Assembly (NCBI GenBank): GCA_019802505.1
Contig: JAFMOC010000072.1
Location: forward strand, 1,416,001-1,480,000
DNA from: Corydoras sp. C115
Lineage: Eukaryota; Chordata; Actinopteri; Siluriformes; Callichthyidae
DNA: 64,000 bases
Reading direction: 5' to 3'
Part shown: in pieces, positions 33,590 through 45,104 of the stretch
Layout: every line of letters begins with the position of its first letter
Position numbering within the stretch: the first letter of the stretch is position 1
The notes under the pieces: model-generated
Databases searched by the model: none
Told to the model about the DNA's origin: nothing
The model's input: the letters and a program-made list of their open reading frames with translations, nothing else
Made by a program: the position numbers and the translations under genes

Positions 33590-34265
33590 GAAATAAATAA
33601 ATTAACAATTTTGCTTGCAAACTTTACTTTAAATATTTTACACCTCCACAGGTCAACCATCGGCGCTGAACATCTGATCAGCAGACATTCGATTTTTTTA
33701 AACTGAATTTGAAAAAGAAAAAAAAAAAACAGGCTTTAGATTATTCCCAGGGAAGATCCGTGTTTTAAATTGCCAGTGGGTTTTTCTGATGTGTAATAGT
33801 AAAAAATAGACCCTGAAAGCTTTTTTAATTCAAAGGCATGCTTCAGACATCAGACATCTTTTGATTTTTTGACAGCTGTGAAATAAACCACATCAGCCAG
33901 TGAACACGATTCATATTTCAGCTGTTGTGTATCAGGAAGGCTGAGTTATTGCTGTCATATCAGCTCTGGGGATAAGACATTAGACGTTGCCTAATGATAG
34001 TTTTTATAGAACGGATGCAGCCTTCTGTCAGACATCTGAACATTGGAATGCAATTGTAGACTTAGGACTGCTCAGACTTCATCTAAATAAGAAATCATAA
34101 ACAGTGTAGTCTCCAAATATTCAGAATTGACTGATTCAACAAACTGAAATGCAAAAGGTGATTAAGAGAACTGATGACTTAATTTGAAATCAGATGAAAA
34201 TTTTAATCAATACAGCTTTTATTAGTGAATATAATTAGGATTCATTAAGGTCCAGTTAGAGGCAA
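33590..34265. other. intronic DNA, nothing recognised
   Basis: AT-rich, no repeat recognised. Confidence 0.4.
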
Positions 34266-34379
34266 TTTTGTCAGGCCAAGGTGCAGACAGTCACATTAAC
34301 TTGTGAGGTGATTTAGTGCCATATCCTGTATATCAAAGTAGCCTGGAAGTTCTATCAGCATTTTATGGGCTGGGGGTTG

Positions 34380-35015
34380 GTTCATCTTCCATCTTCCATC
34401 ACAGTGCTGACTTTCCAGCCAAGTCGCCGGGACTAAACCCCATTAGGAATTTATGGGGCATTCTCAAGAGGAGGGCTGCACGGTGGCTTAGTGGTTAGCA
34501 CGTTCACCTCTCAGCGCTAGGGATTCCCGGTTCGAATTCCCATCTGGGTGGAGTTTCCATGTTCTCCCCGTGTCTGCGTGGGTCTCCTCCGGGTTCTCCG
34601 GTTTCCTCCCACAGTCCGAAAACATGGATCAAGTTAATTGAATTCTCAAAATTGCCCCATATAGAGTGTGTCTGTGTGAGTGAGTGTGTGCCCAGTGATG
34701 AATTGGCGCCCTGTCCTTGGTCTATCTGCCCAGCGCCCGAAACGTTCTCCCCTGGATGGGCATGGGGAACCCCACCACGACCCTAATAGAGGATAAAGCG
34801 GGAGATAATGAATGAATAAATTCTTAAGAGAAAATTAAGGGCCACCAGATCCAACAACAAAAAACAACCCCATAGAAGCAGCTTGAGCAAAGGTCAGGTC
34901 CTACTGGAAGATGAATGTCCTCTAAAACATTCTGGTAGACTGTTGTGGTGACTTTAGATTTAAGAAAGCAGAGTTTACATACAACTGCACTGGACATTGC
35001 ACCTTAAATCATAAG
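34380..35015 (+). pseudogene. Tc1/mariner remnant split by a SINE
   Basis: FPAKSPGLNPIRNLWGILKR matches the Tc1 third-motif block (SPDLNPIENLWG). Sequence after the SINE (CCACCAGATCCAACAACAA, then TTAAGAAAGCAGAGTT on the other strand sense) matches pieces of the 12114-12435 remnant. One end of each remnant also shares GGTGCAATGTCC or its complement. Confidence 0.75.
34473..34820 (+). mobile_element. SINE family A inserted in the Tc1 remnant
   Basis: Full length. Flanks TTCTCAAGAGGA (34461-34472) and TTCTTAAGAGAA (34821-34832) match at 10 of 12 bases, a decayed target duplication. Confidence 0.92.
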
Positions 35016-35019
35016 AGAC

Positions 35020-36160
35020 TGTGGAGATTTCACACTGGACCTCAAGCAGTTTGGATTCTGTTCCTGATCTCCACGGTTTAGTCGATGATTAGTGTGTCAC
35101 ACACTGTTTAAAACATGATTTCTCCACAGTATTTAAATTTGTTTTCATTGGTTTTATAAGCTGAAAGTCCAAATTATTTTAAAATAAAAAAAATAATAAT
35201 TACTTGAAATCTTTAAATTGTGGGCCCTGAATCTATAATCTATAAAAGTTTAAGTTTTTGAATGGAATTATGGAAATAATTTTTTTTTTTTTGGAAAGGG
35301 TCTGTATTCTATATTATATTTTTATATGATATTTTGAAAGGTAGCTTCTTTTCCTTCGAGGTCTCTAAAATAGTCTAAAAATATTTAATAGGAACAGCAG
35401 ATCCTTTTCTAAAGTCCCCGGTGTTCGACACTTTACACCCTTTCTGCTGTAGCTCAGGCAGGTCGGGAACTGTCCAGTGCTGAAACTGATAATTAAAGTA
35501 GAGGGTTTATAATAAAGGAGGATTTTATCAGTGAAGCTAAACTGAGCTGTTGATCTAGGGACTCCGTTCACAGCATGACACCCCAATCACTGGTGACTTT
35601 ATTGCAGATGTGACATATTTTGGAGCTGTTAACCAAGCTGTGAACAAATACTGTTTATTACTGATTTCTCCTCAAGAGAAGCAACACAAGCAAACAAGTT
35701 CAGGCAGCTCAGTCGGCCTGAGAATTCAACTTCAGTTCTATTTCCAGTTAAAATGTCTCTTACGAACTATTACTGAAGTAATACTTTATTTTCAGCGTTG
35801 CCTAAATGCAACAGATTTGACCGTTTTGCAGCATATAGACTATAGGTGTTCCAGCCAAACGTATCCAATTACATCCAGCCCGCTAGATCGTTTTACATTG
35901 ATCTATTGTTATTGTTATTAATGGCCCAGCGATATGAAGCAAACACTAATAACACAAAGAACTACCCATAATGCAGCGCAACCGCCGACTTGTCGAATGA
36001 TGGTTTACCTGGGAACATTTTCACGTCATTCAATTCAAGCGTCCATTACATAATGTTCCTGTCAGTTTTTAATCCTGTTCATGTTTAGAAACGGTTTACT
36101 TTTAGTCTGTACGATTGATGTTGATCCTGGTCGGCCCGCGACCTAAAGTATCACACATTT
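35020..36160. other. intronic DNA, nothing recognised
   Basis: No exon recognised. The frames at 35365-35586 and 35610-35921 carry no known domain. Confidence 0.4.
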
Positions 36161-36164
36161 TTTT

Positions 36165-36260
36165 TTTTTTACATTTACATTTACGTCATTTAGCAGATGC
36201 TTTTATCCAAAGCGACTTACAAATGAGAACACCACAAGTCAGAAGCCATGGAGAAAACCA
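36165..36260 (-). mobile_element. family B-type SINE tail
   Basis: GTCATTTAGCAGATGCTTTTATCC plus AAAGCGACTTACAAATGAG is the complement of the family B-type tail. Confidence 0.7.
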
Positions 36261-36607
36261 TTCATTCATCCATTATCTTCCTCTTTATCCTCTATTAGGG
36301 TCGCGGTGGGGTTCCCCATGCCCATCCAGGGGAGAACATCTCGGGCGCTGGGCAGATAGACCCAGGACAGGGCGCCAATCCATCGCTGGGCACACACTCA
36401 CTCACACAGACACACTCTATATGGGGCAATTTAGAGAACTCAATTGACTTTATCCATGTTTTTGGACTGTGGGAGGAAACCGGAGAACCCGAAGGAAACC
36501 CACGCAGACACGGGGAGAACATGGAAACTCCACCCAGATGGGGATTCGAACCGGGAATCCCTAGCGCTGAGAGGAGAACATGCTAATCACTAAGCCACCG
36601 TGCCGCC
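36261..36607 (-). mobile_element. SINE family A, full length (347 bp)
   Basis: Perfect 12-bp duplication TGGAGAAAACCA (36249-36260 and 36608-36619). One of the cleanest copies, inserted into the repeat at 36165. Confidence 0.96.
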
Positions 36608-36659
36608 TGGAGAAAACCAACTATACTGTAAATTCATCAAACCTGATTGTTATTCGATT

Positions 36660-36870
36660 CTGCGGCGCCCCCCCCCCCCCCTTTTTTTTTTTTTTTCTAT
36701 AACAGGTATTTGTTAAAGAGATGCGTCTTCAGTAGTTTCTTAAAACTGTTTAGTGATTCTGCCTTACGGACAGAGTTGGGAAGATCGTTCCACCATTTTG
36801 CAGTGGTGAACGCCACAGAGTGAGAATCAGCTCCTTGGTGAGGTGGAACCGCCAGGCGGCAATCATCACT
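36660..36870 (-). repeat. interspersed repeat with GATCGTTCCACCA
   Basis: GAGATGCGTCTTCAGTAG and AGAGTTGGGAAGATCGTTCC resemble a repeat I remember following the family B-type tail in fish genomes. It follows a C run and a T run (36669-36696). Confidence 0.5.
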
Positions 36871-36879
36871 GGAGCAAAG

Positions 36880-37860
36880 TTACATTTTTACATTTTATCC
36901 CTTTTTACATTGTTCCTTACTTCTACATTCGTCACTCCTCTGCGAAGGCTTTCTTCAATATTTGTGAATTTCTGTGAATTTTGGACTATTCCGTATTTAA
37001 GAATTCACACCGTCTTGAATAAGAGAACCTGGCTCACAATGTGAGTTCTAGGTTTATTTAAGTTGTGGGCCAGTCATGTTCTTGCACTCGCTCAACCATG
37101 TCTTTGTGGATTTGGTTTTGCTCATTGGAGCATCGTCATGCTAGAACTAGAAAGAACCTTACCTTAAATGTACGTATACAGCACGGCTTGGTAGTTGATT
37201 TGGTGATGGCTCTATTTCAATAATTAAATAAGGTGTGACGCAGTATGTATCGTCCATAAATTTTGTCCGTATAGCATGTGAAGTAACTCCCAAGGATGGG
37301 CCTGTTATTAATAAGAGATTTGAGTAAAAGAGATTGTCCTGACAGGTTTATATATTTAAAGATGTCTCCTTGTCGAATATGAATATGACTTTTGTTTCTG
37401 GATTTTCACTTTTCATAACCTCTTGCCATTATCAGTGCGTTATTACTGTCAAAAAGGGCATTATTTCAGGAATTTCTCATGATCCATTGAGTCTGAATGA
37501 CATTTAAGCCTGGCAATGATGGGTGCAGGACTTAAGGTGTGTTGTGGGGCTTTACTTAATCAGTTTTGAAAAGGTCTCCTCACACCTGCACCCATTTCCT
37601 CCTCCCTTTTTATGCTCAATGAGGAGCAAGCTTTGGCCTAATTCATATGCCATAACTGATTTGTTGAGTGTGGCGGAATGAGTTAGGGTGAGGGATCAGT
37701 CCTCTCCCTGTAAAATGATACCGACAGGGAGAAGCAAGAGGCCAAAACCAATGCCCTCTCCTAGAGCTGAATGGTGAGCCATAAGTGTCTCACACACTTT
37801 AATCACGTTTGGGGTATAGCTACTAGAAATCAGCCTGTGTGACCTTAATTTAACCATAAT
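36880..37860. other. intronic DNA, nothing recognised
   Basis: One kilobase without a recognisable repeat or exon. Confidence 0.4.
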
Positions 37861-37871
37861 AATAATCTACC

Positions 37872-38152
37872 AAGGTGGCTTAGTGGTTAGCACTCAACCC
37901 TCTTAACGCTAGGGATCCAGGTTCGAATCCCAGTCTGTGTGGAGTTTCCATGTTCTCTCCGTGTCTGTGTGGGTTTCCTACAGGTTCTCCGGTTTCCTTC
38001 CACAGCCCAAAGACATGGATTTAAAGTAAAATGAATTGTGTGTCTGTGTGAGTGAGTGTGTGTATCTGTCCAGCGCCCGAGATGTTCTCCCCTGGATGGG
38101 CATGGAGAACCCCCAAAGACCCTAGTAGAGGATTAAGCGGAAGATAATGGAT
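37872..38152 (+). mobile_element. SINE family A, with deletions
   Basis: CAAGGTGGCTTAGTGGTTAG to GATAATGGATGGATAA. About 50 bp around CAGCGATGG is missing. Confidence 0.85.
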
Positions 38153-38604
38153 GGATAATTTAATAGTTAATAAGATCATTTATTATTCATTAATAATTAT
38201 TTTTTCTCTCCTTTCTTTCTGTCTTGTTCTTTGTATGAGATAAAGCCGAGATGAACGTATTCCTGAGGAGTGCTCACCAAATTTTGCAGCAGTTCTTAAA
38301 CTAAAAGTGTACTTAACATGATCTTAACTCTGCTGAAGAGGGCAGTTCAGAAGTACTTTGCACTTTTTTATATTGAGAACTTGAATTTGATTAAGAAATT
38401 AATTAAAGTTTTTTTTTTTTTTGTTCGAATAAGATCTCTTTTTGTTTGTTTACTATGCTAGAGGGTAAAGATTTGCAGATTGTTGTGTAAATAAAATGAA
38501 ATTACATGAGATTATCAGTTTTGCAAGAAAATTTATCATGTAGACTAGTTGACTAATCAATAAAATAGTCGTCTGTGGCAGCCCTAATGTAATGCCCTAC
38601 ATAC

Positions 38605-39090
38605 TATCCATCCATTATCTTTCACTTTATCCTCTACTAGGGTCATGGGGGGTTCCCCATGGGTTCCATCCAGGGGAGAACGTTTTGGGCGCTGGGTAGC
38701 TATACCCAGGACAGGGCGCCAATCTATCACTGGGCACACACTCACTCACACAGACACACTCCATCCATCCATTATCTTTCGCTTTAGCCTCTATTAGGGT
38801 CGCGGGGAGCTTCCCCATGCCCATCCAAGGGAGAACGTTTCGGACGCTGGGTAGATACACCCAGGACAGGGCGCCAGTCTATCTCTGGGCACACACACAC
38901 ACACACTCTGTATGGGGCAATTTGGAAAATTCAATTGACCTTGATCCATGTTTTTAGACTGTGGGAGGAAACCGGAGAACCCGGGAGAACCAAACACTGG
39001 GAGAACATGACTCCACCCAGATTGGGATTCTAACCGGGAATCCCTAGCGCTGAGAGGAGAACATGATAACCTTTAATCCACCTTGCTGCC
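38605..39090 (-). mobile_element. two adjacent SINE family A copies
   Basis: A partial copy (38605-38760) breaks off at CAGACACACTC and is followed by a nearly complete copy (38761-39090). The second lies 160 bp before the tex264 last exon. Confidence 0.85.
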
Positions 39091-39252
39091 CACATGTTCT
39101 ACTAGTATTACAAAATTGCAGTGAAAACCATGACGTCCTTTTTTTTCCTTCATATTAGACAATTCAAAATAACTTTTCTTATTAGTGGTTGGTTGTATGT
39201 TTTTGACATAGTTACTCATCTGAAAAAAACATTTTTTTTAAATTTTTTTAAG

Positions 39253-39530
39253 GTGAATGTAAATCTGATGATGGGGCATCTACAACTGAAGCCATCAAGC
39301 TAGAGAATCCTGAGATGAAAGAGACCTCAACTGTTGATCCGAAGCTTGATGATGAATGTGGGCAAAATGAAGAAGGGGACCATGGCTCCAAAGGCTCCAG
39401 TCACTCGGTAGGCAGTGGTTCCTCATTTGAAGAACTAGACATGGACTTGGATGAAGACGAGAAGGAGAGAAACGTAGTGGACGCGGGGAACGTGGAGGAC
39501 AATGAGAGAAATGAAGACAATAAGGAGTGA
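39253..39530 (+). CDS. tex264: tex264 terminal coding exon (acidic tail with LIR motif)
   Basis: Terminal coding exon, 278 nt including the TGA stop. A T-rich tract ending in AAG precedes it. It begins with GT, which joins the lone G of the exon at 22650-22815 to make a Gly codon, so the two exons are phase-compatible. It encodes 91 further residues, highly acidic and low-complexity. The key segment is GSGSSFEELDMDLDEDEKE: the core F-E-E-L (bases 39426-39437), with two serines before it and acidic residues after it, matches the LC3-interacting region of human TEX264 (GSSFEELDLE) that binds LC3/GABARAP during ER-phagy. The serines just before the core are conserved and suit phospho-enhanced binding (inference). 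Total visible protein from both exons is 147 residues, close to the roughly 140 expected from the human protein (313 aa) for this part. Confidence 0.9.
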
Positions 39531-39675
39531 AGTGATATGCGAGGGTCTGTGGTATTGAATGTCTTTTATAATTCTGTTTGAATGATTTTATGAGTTAAAT
39601 TTCGTAATATTTAGGAATGGTCTCAAAACTTACAATTTAAGGAATGAAGGTAAATAAACTGACATCGTTCTGGCA
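39531..39675 (+). other. tex264: tex264 3' UTR (proximal)
   Basis: AT-rich sequence between the TGA and shortly after the first AATAAA. There is no SINE in this stretch. The cleavage site is inferred to lie 10-25 bases after the signal. Confidence 0.5.
39653..39658 (+). promoter_or_regulatory. tex264: poly(A) signal AATAAA of tex264
   Basis: First canonical AATAAA downstream of the stop, 123 bases after it, in the sense strand. Confidence 0.55.
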
Positions 39676-39809
39676 TCACAAACAGCGGGCATGTAGATGA
39701 CTGGTAGCCAAATAACAGTACAGTGCAAAAGCTTTAGGCATGTTGTGTAGCTCACAAACTATAACATCTAATTGCAGCTTGACTTCTAATGCAGCCAGAA
39801 GGATTATTC

Positions 39810-40650
39810 CAGTGGTTTTCAAACTTTTCAGACCATGTACCTCCCATTATCAGTCCAAAACTTCCAGATACCACCATGTTTTCCAGATACCATGCCATGT
39901 TTTTTGGCATCTCTTTCCATGTTTTTTTTCACAATAATACACAAACTCGAGTGTCTTATTGCCTTTAATAAACAGTTACAAACACACTATAATACAAAAA
40001 CAAGGTTTAATCCATAAATACATTTATTGAAAGCATAATAGTTATTAAACTGGTCTTCTGCGATGTAAACTAGTCCAGTTTTTAAAGTGAACGCTGATTG
40101 CTGAGTAGCAGGCTACTGGTTTCTCTAACAATCAAATGCCATCTAGTGGCCAAATTACAGAACATAGTTTAAGGTAGATGTTGTCAATGTCACAGCTGGA
40201 CAAATGACTCAGTCAATCAGATTAATGGATCGGAACTACCCATTTTATAATAAAGCAATAAGGTACGAGAGGGGCGTGCATTGTTGTGAATCAATGACGA
40301 GAAAGAGGTGTTAATAAGCGCGAATCGAAGTGCCGTTACACCTCTTTCCCGTGATTTTTTTTCACGAAAATACACAGACTCGTTTGCTTTATGGCTTTTA
40401 TTAATTGGTTACAAACACACTATAGTAAAAAACAAGGTTTAATTAATAAATCATTGTAATCTAGTTGAAGGCTGATCACAGAAATAGATGTTTCAGTTTT
40501 TTTATAATTAAATATTACCATCTAGTGATCAAATTACAGAACACCGTTCATAAAATACATCGGGAAAATAACGTATTGTATTGTATATCCATACCATTAT
40601 CTGGCGTACCACCTCGTGCTACTTTGCATAACACAGTTTGAGAACAACTG
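39810..40650 (+). mobile_element. hAT (Charlie-like) non-autonomous element
   Basis: Termini CAGTGGTTTTCAAACTTTT and, inverted, CAGTTGTTCTCAAACTGTG, the hallmark CAGTGGTTCTCAAAC end of Charlie-type hATs. Flanks GATTATTC (39802-39809) and GACTGTTC (40651-40658) match at 6 of 8. It lacks transposase and contains a palindrome. Confidence 0.8.
40254..40395. repeat. long imperfect palindrome
   Basis: Left arm 40254-40314 (AGCAATAAGGTACGAGAGG ... GAAAGAGGTGTTA) pairs with right arm 40335-40395 (TACACCTCTTTCCCGTGAT ... TTTATGGCT) around a loop of about 20 bases. Confidence 0.8.
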
Positions 40651-40659
40651 GACTGTTCT

Positions 40660-41215
40660 ATGGAAAAAAAACAGAGACCTAGAACATAAAGCATAGTCCC
40701 CAAAATCCTTGTTCTTTAAAATGTTAGGCAATTACAAATGAGGCATTCAATATTTGCAGAACAACTGTGACAGGTTCTTCTAGAGGCCTTGAGCAGCCCA
40801 CCAGCAAAATAGCTTAGAAACTGCACACCAGCATACAATAAAGAACAGACACCATTTTCAAAGTGCTTTCAAAAAGAAAGTTACATTAGCTGACCTTTCC
40901 TTACTATAGCTTCTAATTTACTTACTGCACTAATCATATTCAGGTTCCTAATAGCTATGCTTGAAGTTTAGTGATATGAGTAAAATACATATATTCATTA
41001 ATTATTGGTATATATGCAGGTCTGTCTGATTTGTGGTCGTCATTGCTTTACTTTTTCACTTTAATTGCTCACAAGGGTCACTAAGTAAAACAAAAAAAAA
41101 GCAGTTGTTTGCAGTAAAATCCAGCAGCATGGAAAACATTTTATTATTCTACAGTTTAATGGAGAGTTATGTTACCTTCTTTACGTTTTGAATGATTTAG
41201 ATTTAATAATCTGAT
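40660..41215. other. no gene recognised
   Basis: Intergenic AT-rich DNA downstream of tex264. Confidence 0.4.
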
Positions 41216-41220
41216 ATCTC

Positions 41221-41515
41221 ATTATCTTCCACTTAATCCTAAACTAGAGACTAGGATGGTGGGGGGGGGGGTCCGATGCCCTTCCAGGGGAGAACATTTC
41301 AGGTGCTGGGCAGATACACCCAGGACAGGCGCCAATCTATTGCTGGGCACACACTCACACAGACACACACACACACAAACGCAAACTATATTGGGCAATT
41401 GTGAGCATTTAATTTCACTTGAATCCATGTTTTTGGACTTTGGGAGGAAACCGGAGAACCCGGAGAACATGGAAACGCCAACCAAATTGGGATTCAAACC
41501 TGATTCCCCAGTGCT
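41221..41515 (-). mobile_element. SINE family A, deletion derivative
   Basis: CATTATCTTCCACTTAATCC to TTCCCCAGTGCTGG, with loss between CCCGGAG and AACATGG. Confidence 0.82.
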
Positions 41516-41805
41516 GGTTCCCCATGCACATCCAGGGGAGAACCTTTCTGGCGCTGGGCAGATACACCAAGGACAGGGTGCCAAGCCATCTCTTGGTACA
41601 CACTCACTCATGCAGACACACACACACACACTCTATAGGGGGCAATTTGGAGCGTTCAATTTACCTATTTCCATGTTTTTTGGACTGTGGGAGGAAACCG
41701 CAGAACCCGGAGGAGAACATGGAAACTCGCCCCAAATTGGGAATCGAACCTGAATCCCCAGTGCTGAGAGGCGGACGTGCTGACCACTGAGCCACCGTGC
41801 CGTCC
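41516..41805 (-). mobile_element. SINE family A, joined to the previous copy
   Basis: Starts at GTTCCCCATGCACATCCAG without a tail, so a recombination or deletion junction at 41516. Ends GAGCCACCGTGCCGTCC. Confidence 0.85.
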
Positions 41806-41820
41806 ATAATCTAATATATT

Positions 41821-42170
41821 CATTCATTCATCCATTATCTCCCGCTTTATCCTCTATTAGGGTTGCGGTGGGGTTCCCCATGCCCATCCAGGGGAGAACG
41901 TTTCGGGCGCTGGGCAGATACACCCAGGACAGGGCGCCAATCCATCGCTGGGCACACACTCACACACACAGACACACTCTATATGGGGCAATTTGGAGAA
42001 TTCAATTGACTTGATCCATGTTTTTGGACTGTGGGAGGAAACCGGAGAACACGGGGGAAACCCACGCGGACACGGGGAGAACATGGAAACTCCACCCAGA
42101 TGGGGATTCGAACCGGGAACCCCTAGTGCTGAGAGGCGGACGTGCTGACCACTGAGCCACCGTGCCGCCC
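41821..42170 (-). mobile_element. SINE family A, full length
   Basis: Perfect 15-bp duplication ATAATCTAATATATT (41806-41820 and 42171-42185). Confidence 0.95.
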
Positions 42171-42189
42171 ATAATCTAATATATTTCAT

Positions 42190-42735
42190 CACAATTATCA
42201 AGATTTACACATTATGTACATGTGTACAAGGAATACAGAAATATAAGACTTTATGTTGATGAATTAACTTTGTTCCAGCATGAAGACACCTTCTTATCCT
42301 TCATCTATTTTGGAGATGTGTAGACATCCTCAAACAAAAGTTTTTTAAAACACAGTACCTTCTGTAAGATTGGTAGAGCAAAACGGTGGAACCATAATGA
42401 TGCTGTTAAAAGCTCTGGCACAGAATCCAAGTATCCTGCTCTCCATGTTGAAGCAATTCTGTAAATGTACAGCAGCTCGAGCTCCTCATGTCTGTATGTG
42501 ACTTTCCTTTAGTGGAATGAGCGAGCTATTTTACTTCAGACGTTTTCAGCTGTCTGTGAGGTCACATAAGCAGCAGGCCAGAAGCAGGTGTAATGGAGAT
42601 GTCTGCAATGATTGCAGGTGAAAATAGAAATGCTTATTAACCTAAAGTGAACCAGAGAAAATTACAAACAACTAAAAGTTGAATAAAAAAAATGTTTCAG
42701 ATTGTCACACACAGCTGTGTTATTCCTGTACCACT
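42190..42735. other. no gene recognised
   Basis: Unique-looking intergenic sequence, possible conserved non-coding DNA. Confidence 0.35.
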
Positions 42736-42740
42736 TATTA

Positions 42741-43018
42741 TCCATCCATCCATTACCTTCCACTTTATCCTCTATTAGGGTCGCGGTGGGGTTCCCCATG
42801 CCCATCCAGGGGAGAACGTTTCGGGCGCTGGGCAGATATACCCAGGACAGGGCGCCAATCTATCACTGGGCACACACTCACTCACACAAACACACTCTAT
42901 ATGGGGCAATTTGGAGAATTCAATTGAATTCATGTTTTTGGACTGTGGGAGGAAACTGGAGAACCCGGAGGAAACCCACATGGACACGGGGAGAACATGA
43001 AAACTTCATGATAACCCA
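42741..43018 (-). mobile_element. SINE family A, 5' end lost
   Basis: CCATCCATCCATTACCTTCC to GAACATGAAAACTTC. Confidence 0.88.
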
Positions 43019-43019
43019 G

Positions 43020-43255
43020 ATTGGGATGCCTTGGGAGAACATACATCTCTCAGGCACACTCCCAAACTCACAAACACAGACATACTCTATTAGGCAGTTT
43101 CAAGCAACCAATTTACCTTGATTCCATGTTTTTGGACTGTGGGAGGAAACCCATGCGGACACAGGAAGAACCATGCCTTCCAAAGGAAGACATTGGGGCG
43201 CTGGGCAGATACACCCTGGACAAGATGTCAATCTATTGCTGGGCACACACACACT

Positions 43256-43295
<40 letters not shown>

Positions 43296-43321
43296 CTCAC
43301 ACAATATATGGGGCCAATTCA
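43020..43321 (-). mobile_element. SINE family A pieces with CA expansion
   Basis: Two degenerate pieces (GGCAGTTTCAAGCAAC...GTTTTTGGACTG, then CTTCCAAAGGAAGAC...GGGCACACAC) with a CA array at 43257-43290 grown from the GT-rich part of the SINE. Confidence 0.75.
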
Positions 43322-43666
43322 TCCATCCATTCATTATCTCCCGCTTTATCCTCTATTAGGGTCGCGGTGGGGTTCCCCATGCCCATCCAGGGGAGAACGT
43401 CTCGGGCGCTGGGCAGATACACCCAGGACAGGGTGCCAATCCATCGCTGGGCACACACTCACTCACACACACACACACACTCTATATGGGGCAATTTGGA
43501 GAACTCAATTGACTTGATCCATGTTTTTGGACAGTGGGAGGAAACCGGAGAACCCGCAGGAAACCCACACGGACACGGGGAGAACATGGAAACTCCACCC
43601 AGATTCGAACCGGGAATCCCTAGCGCTGAGAGGCGAACGTGCTAACCACTAAGCCACCGTGCCGCC
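43322..43666 (-). mobile_element. SINE family A inserted in an older SINE
   Basis: Flanks GGGGCCAATTCA (43310-43321) and GGGGCTAATTCA (43667-43678), 11 of 12 matching. The host sequence GGGGCAATTT is itself the family A motif. Confidence 0.92.
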
Positions 43667-43678
43667 GGGGCTAATTCA

Positions 43679-43885
43679 GATGGGGGAAATTTAAAGCCGC
43701 CATATCTTAAATATATCTTGCCTTAGATCCAAGTTTTTTGACTGTGGAAGGAAACTAGAGAACCCAGAGGAAACCCACACGGACACGGAGAGAACATGGA
43801 AACTCCACCCAGATGGGGCTTCGAAACAGGAATCCCCAGCACTGAAAGGCGAACGTGCTAAACCACTAAGCCAGAGTGCTGCCCA
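43679..43885 (-). mobile_element. remainder of the host SINE family A
   Basis: Continues from the interrupted copy to AAGCCAGAGTGCTGCCC. Confidence 0.82.
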
Positions 43886-43919
43886 TTCTTCTTCATCTTC
43901 TCCTTCTTCCTCTTCTTCA

Positions 43920-43947
43920 TTATGATTATTATTATTATTATTATTAT
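43920..43947. repeat. ATT microsatellite (left half)
   Basis: TTATTATTA run, resumed at 44288 after the SINE. Confidence 0.9.
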
Positions 43948-44287
43948 GGGCTGCACGGTGGCTTAGTGGTTTAGCACGTTCGCCTCTCAGCGCTAGGGAT
44001 TCCCGGTTCGAATCCCCATCTGGGTGGAGTTCCCATGTTCTCCCCGTGTCCGCGTGGGTTTCCTCCGGGTTCTCCGGTTTCCTCCCACAGTCCAAAAACA
44101 TGGATCAAGTAATTGAGTTCTCTAAATTGCCCCATAGAGTGTGTCTGTGTGAGTGTGTGCCCAGCGATGGATTGGCGCCCTGTCTTGGGTGTATCTGCCC
44201 AGCGCCCGAGATGTTCTCCCCTGGATGGGCATGGGGAACCCCACCGCGACCCTAATAGAGGATAAAGCGGAAGATAATGAATGAATG
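43948..44287 (+). mobile_element. SINE family A inserted in an ATT array
   Basis: GGGCTGCACGGTGGC to GAATGAATG; ATT repeats on both sides hide the exact target duplication. Confidence 0.92.
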
Positions 44288-44319
44288 ATTATTATTATTA
44301 TTATTATTATTATGATGAT

Positions 44320-44890
44320 TCCAGTCTGGATATTTAAATGTCTTAGTGTTCTTCATTTGGGTTCTGGATATTTTTGTTCGGCGTTTGTAACGGGTTGATG
44401 CCCGGTGTATTTAATGTTTTCATCTATAAAGCATCTGAAACCAACTCTTTGTGTTTGAATGTGAACAGATGAGAAACGCAGCAATGCTCATTTAATCCTT
44501 CTTTTAAACTTGAAATGAAATTGCAGATGTTTCACATGCAAATCGATCGATTTTAATTTCTCACTTGAATCAGATTCGGAATTCTCAAAGTCTCTTTTCT
44601 GTAACACTCTTCACAGAACCAGCCATTGATTTCTGTTCATTATTCATAAGTTGCATGACAAAGGCATTGACTAAAGAGCGCTCTGTCTCAATGTAAGATC
44701 ACAGAGGTCTAAGCTCTTTACTGCAGCTCTCCACCGAGCCCCCAAGTAAATGACATGAGTGTTGATTTCCAATGTTAATCGAGATTTACATCGTTGCAGA
44801 GCATGCAGCCTCAGCAGGGCAACGACCTGATGAATGTATGAGCAACACTTAAATTACACAGCTTAAAGCCAGTGAATTGAACAGAAAGGC
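44320..44890. other. no gene recognised
   Basis: Repeat-free intergenic DNA. Confidence 0.35.
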
Positions 44891-44894
44891 ATTA

Positions 44895-45030
44895 AAATTA
44901 TCGCTGGGCACACTCACTTACACAGACAAATACACACTAAATCACTTACACACAAATACACACTATATGGGGCAATTAAGAGCACTCAATTTACCTTGAA
45001 TCCATGTTTTTGGACTGTGGGAAAGAATTT
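44895..45030 (-). mobile_element. SINE family A fragment
   Basis: TTATCGCTGGGCACACTCAC to TGTTTTTGGACTGTGGGAA. Confidence 0.78.
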
Positions 45031-45095
45031 TTTTGCTGAAAGTTGAAGGGTCGTAACGTGTATTGTGGTTTCTCTGTCCCCTAGAGAGCTCAGTT
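45031..45095 (+). repeat. promoter-flank duplicate, copy 1
   Basis: GCTGAAAGTTGAAGGGTCGT then GTGGTTTCTCTGTCCCCTAG. Also present at 45511-45570 and 46971-47034. Confidence 0.75.
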
Positions 45096-45104
45096 CTCTT
45101 CTTG

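Larger units (their letters stand above)
22816..39252 (+). other. tex264: tex264 intron, 16.4 kb, retroelement-rich
   Basis: GT at 22816 and AG at 39251-39252 bound the intron. It contains about 15 SINE copies in both orientations, a roughly 0.95-kb teleost interspersed repeat and its relatives, a solo LTR split by a hAT MITE, Tc1 remnants and a GT microsatellite. The human gene also has large introns, so length alone is not abnormal. Confidence 0.85.
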
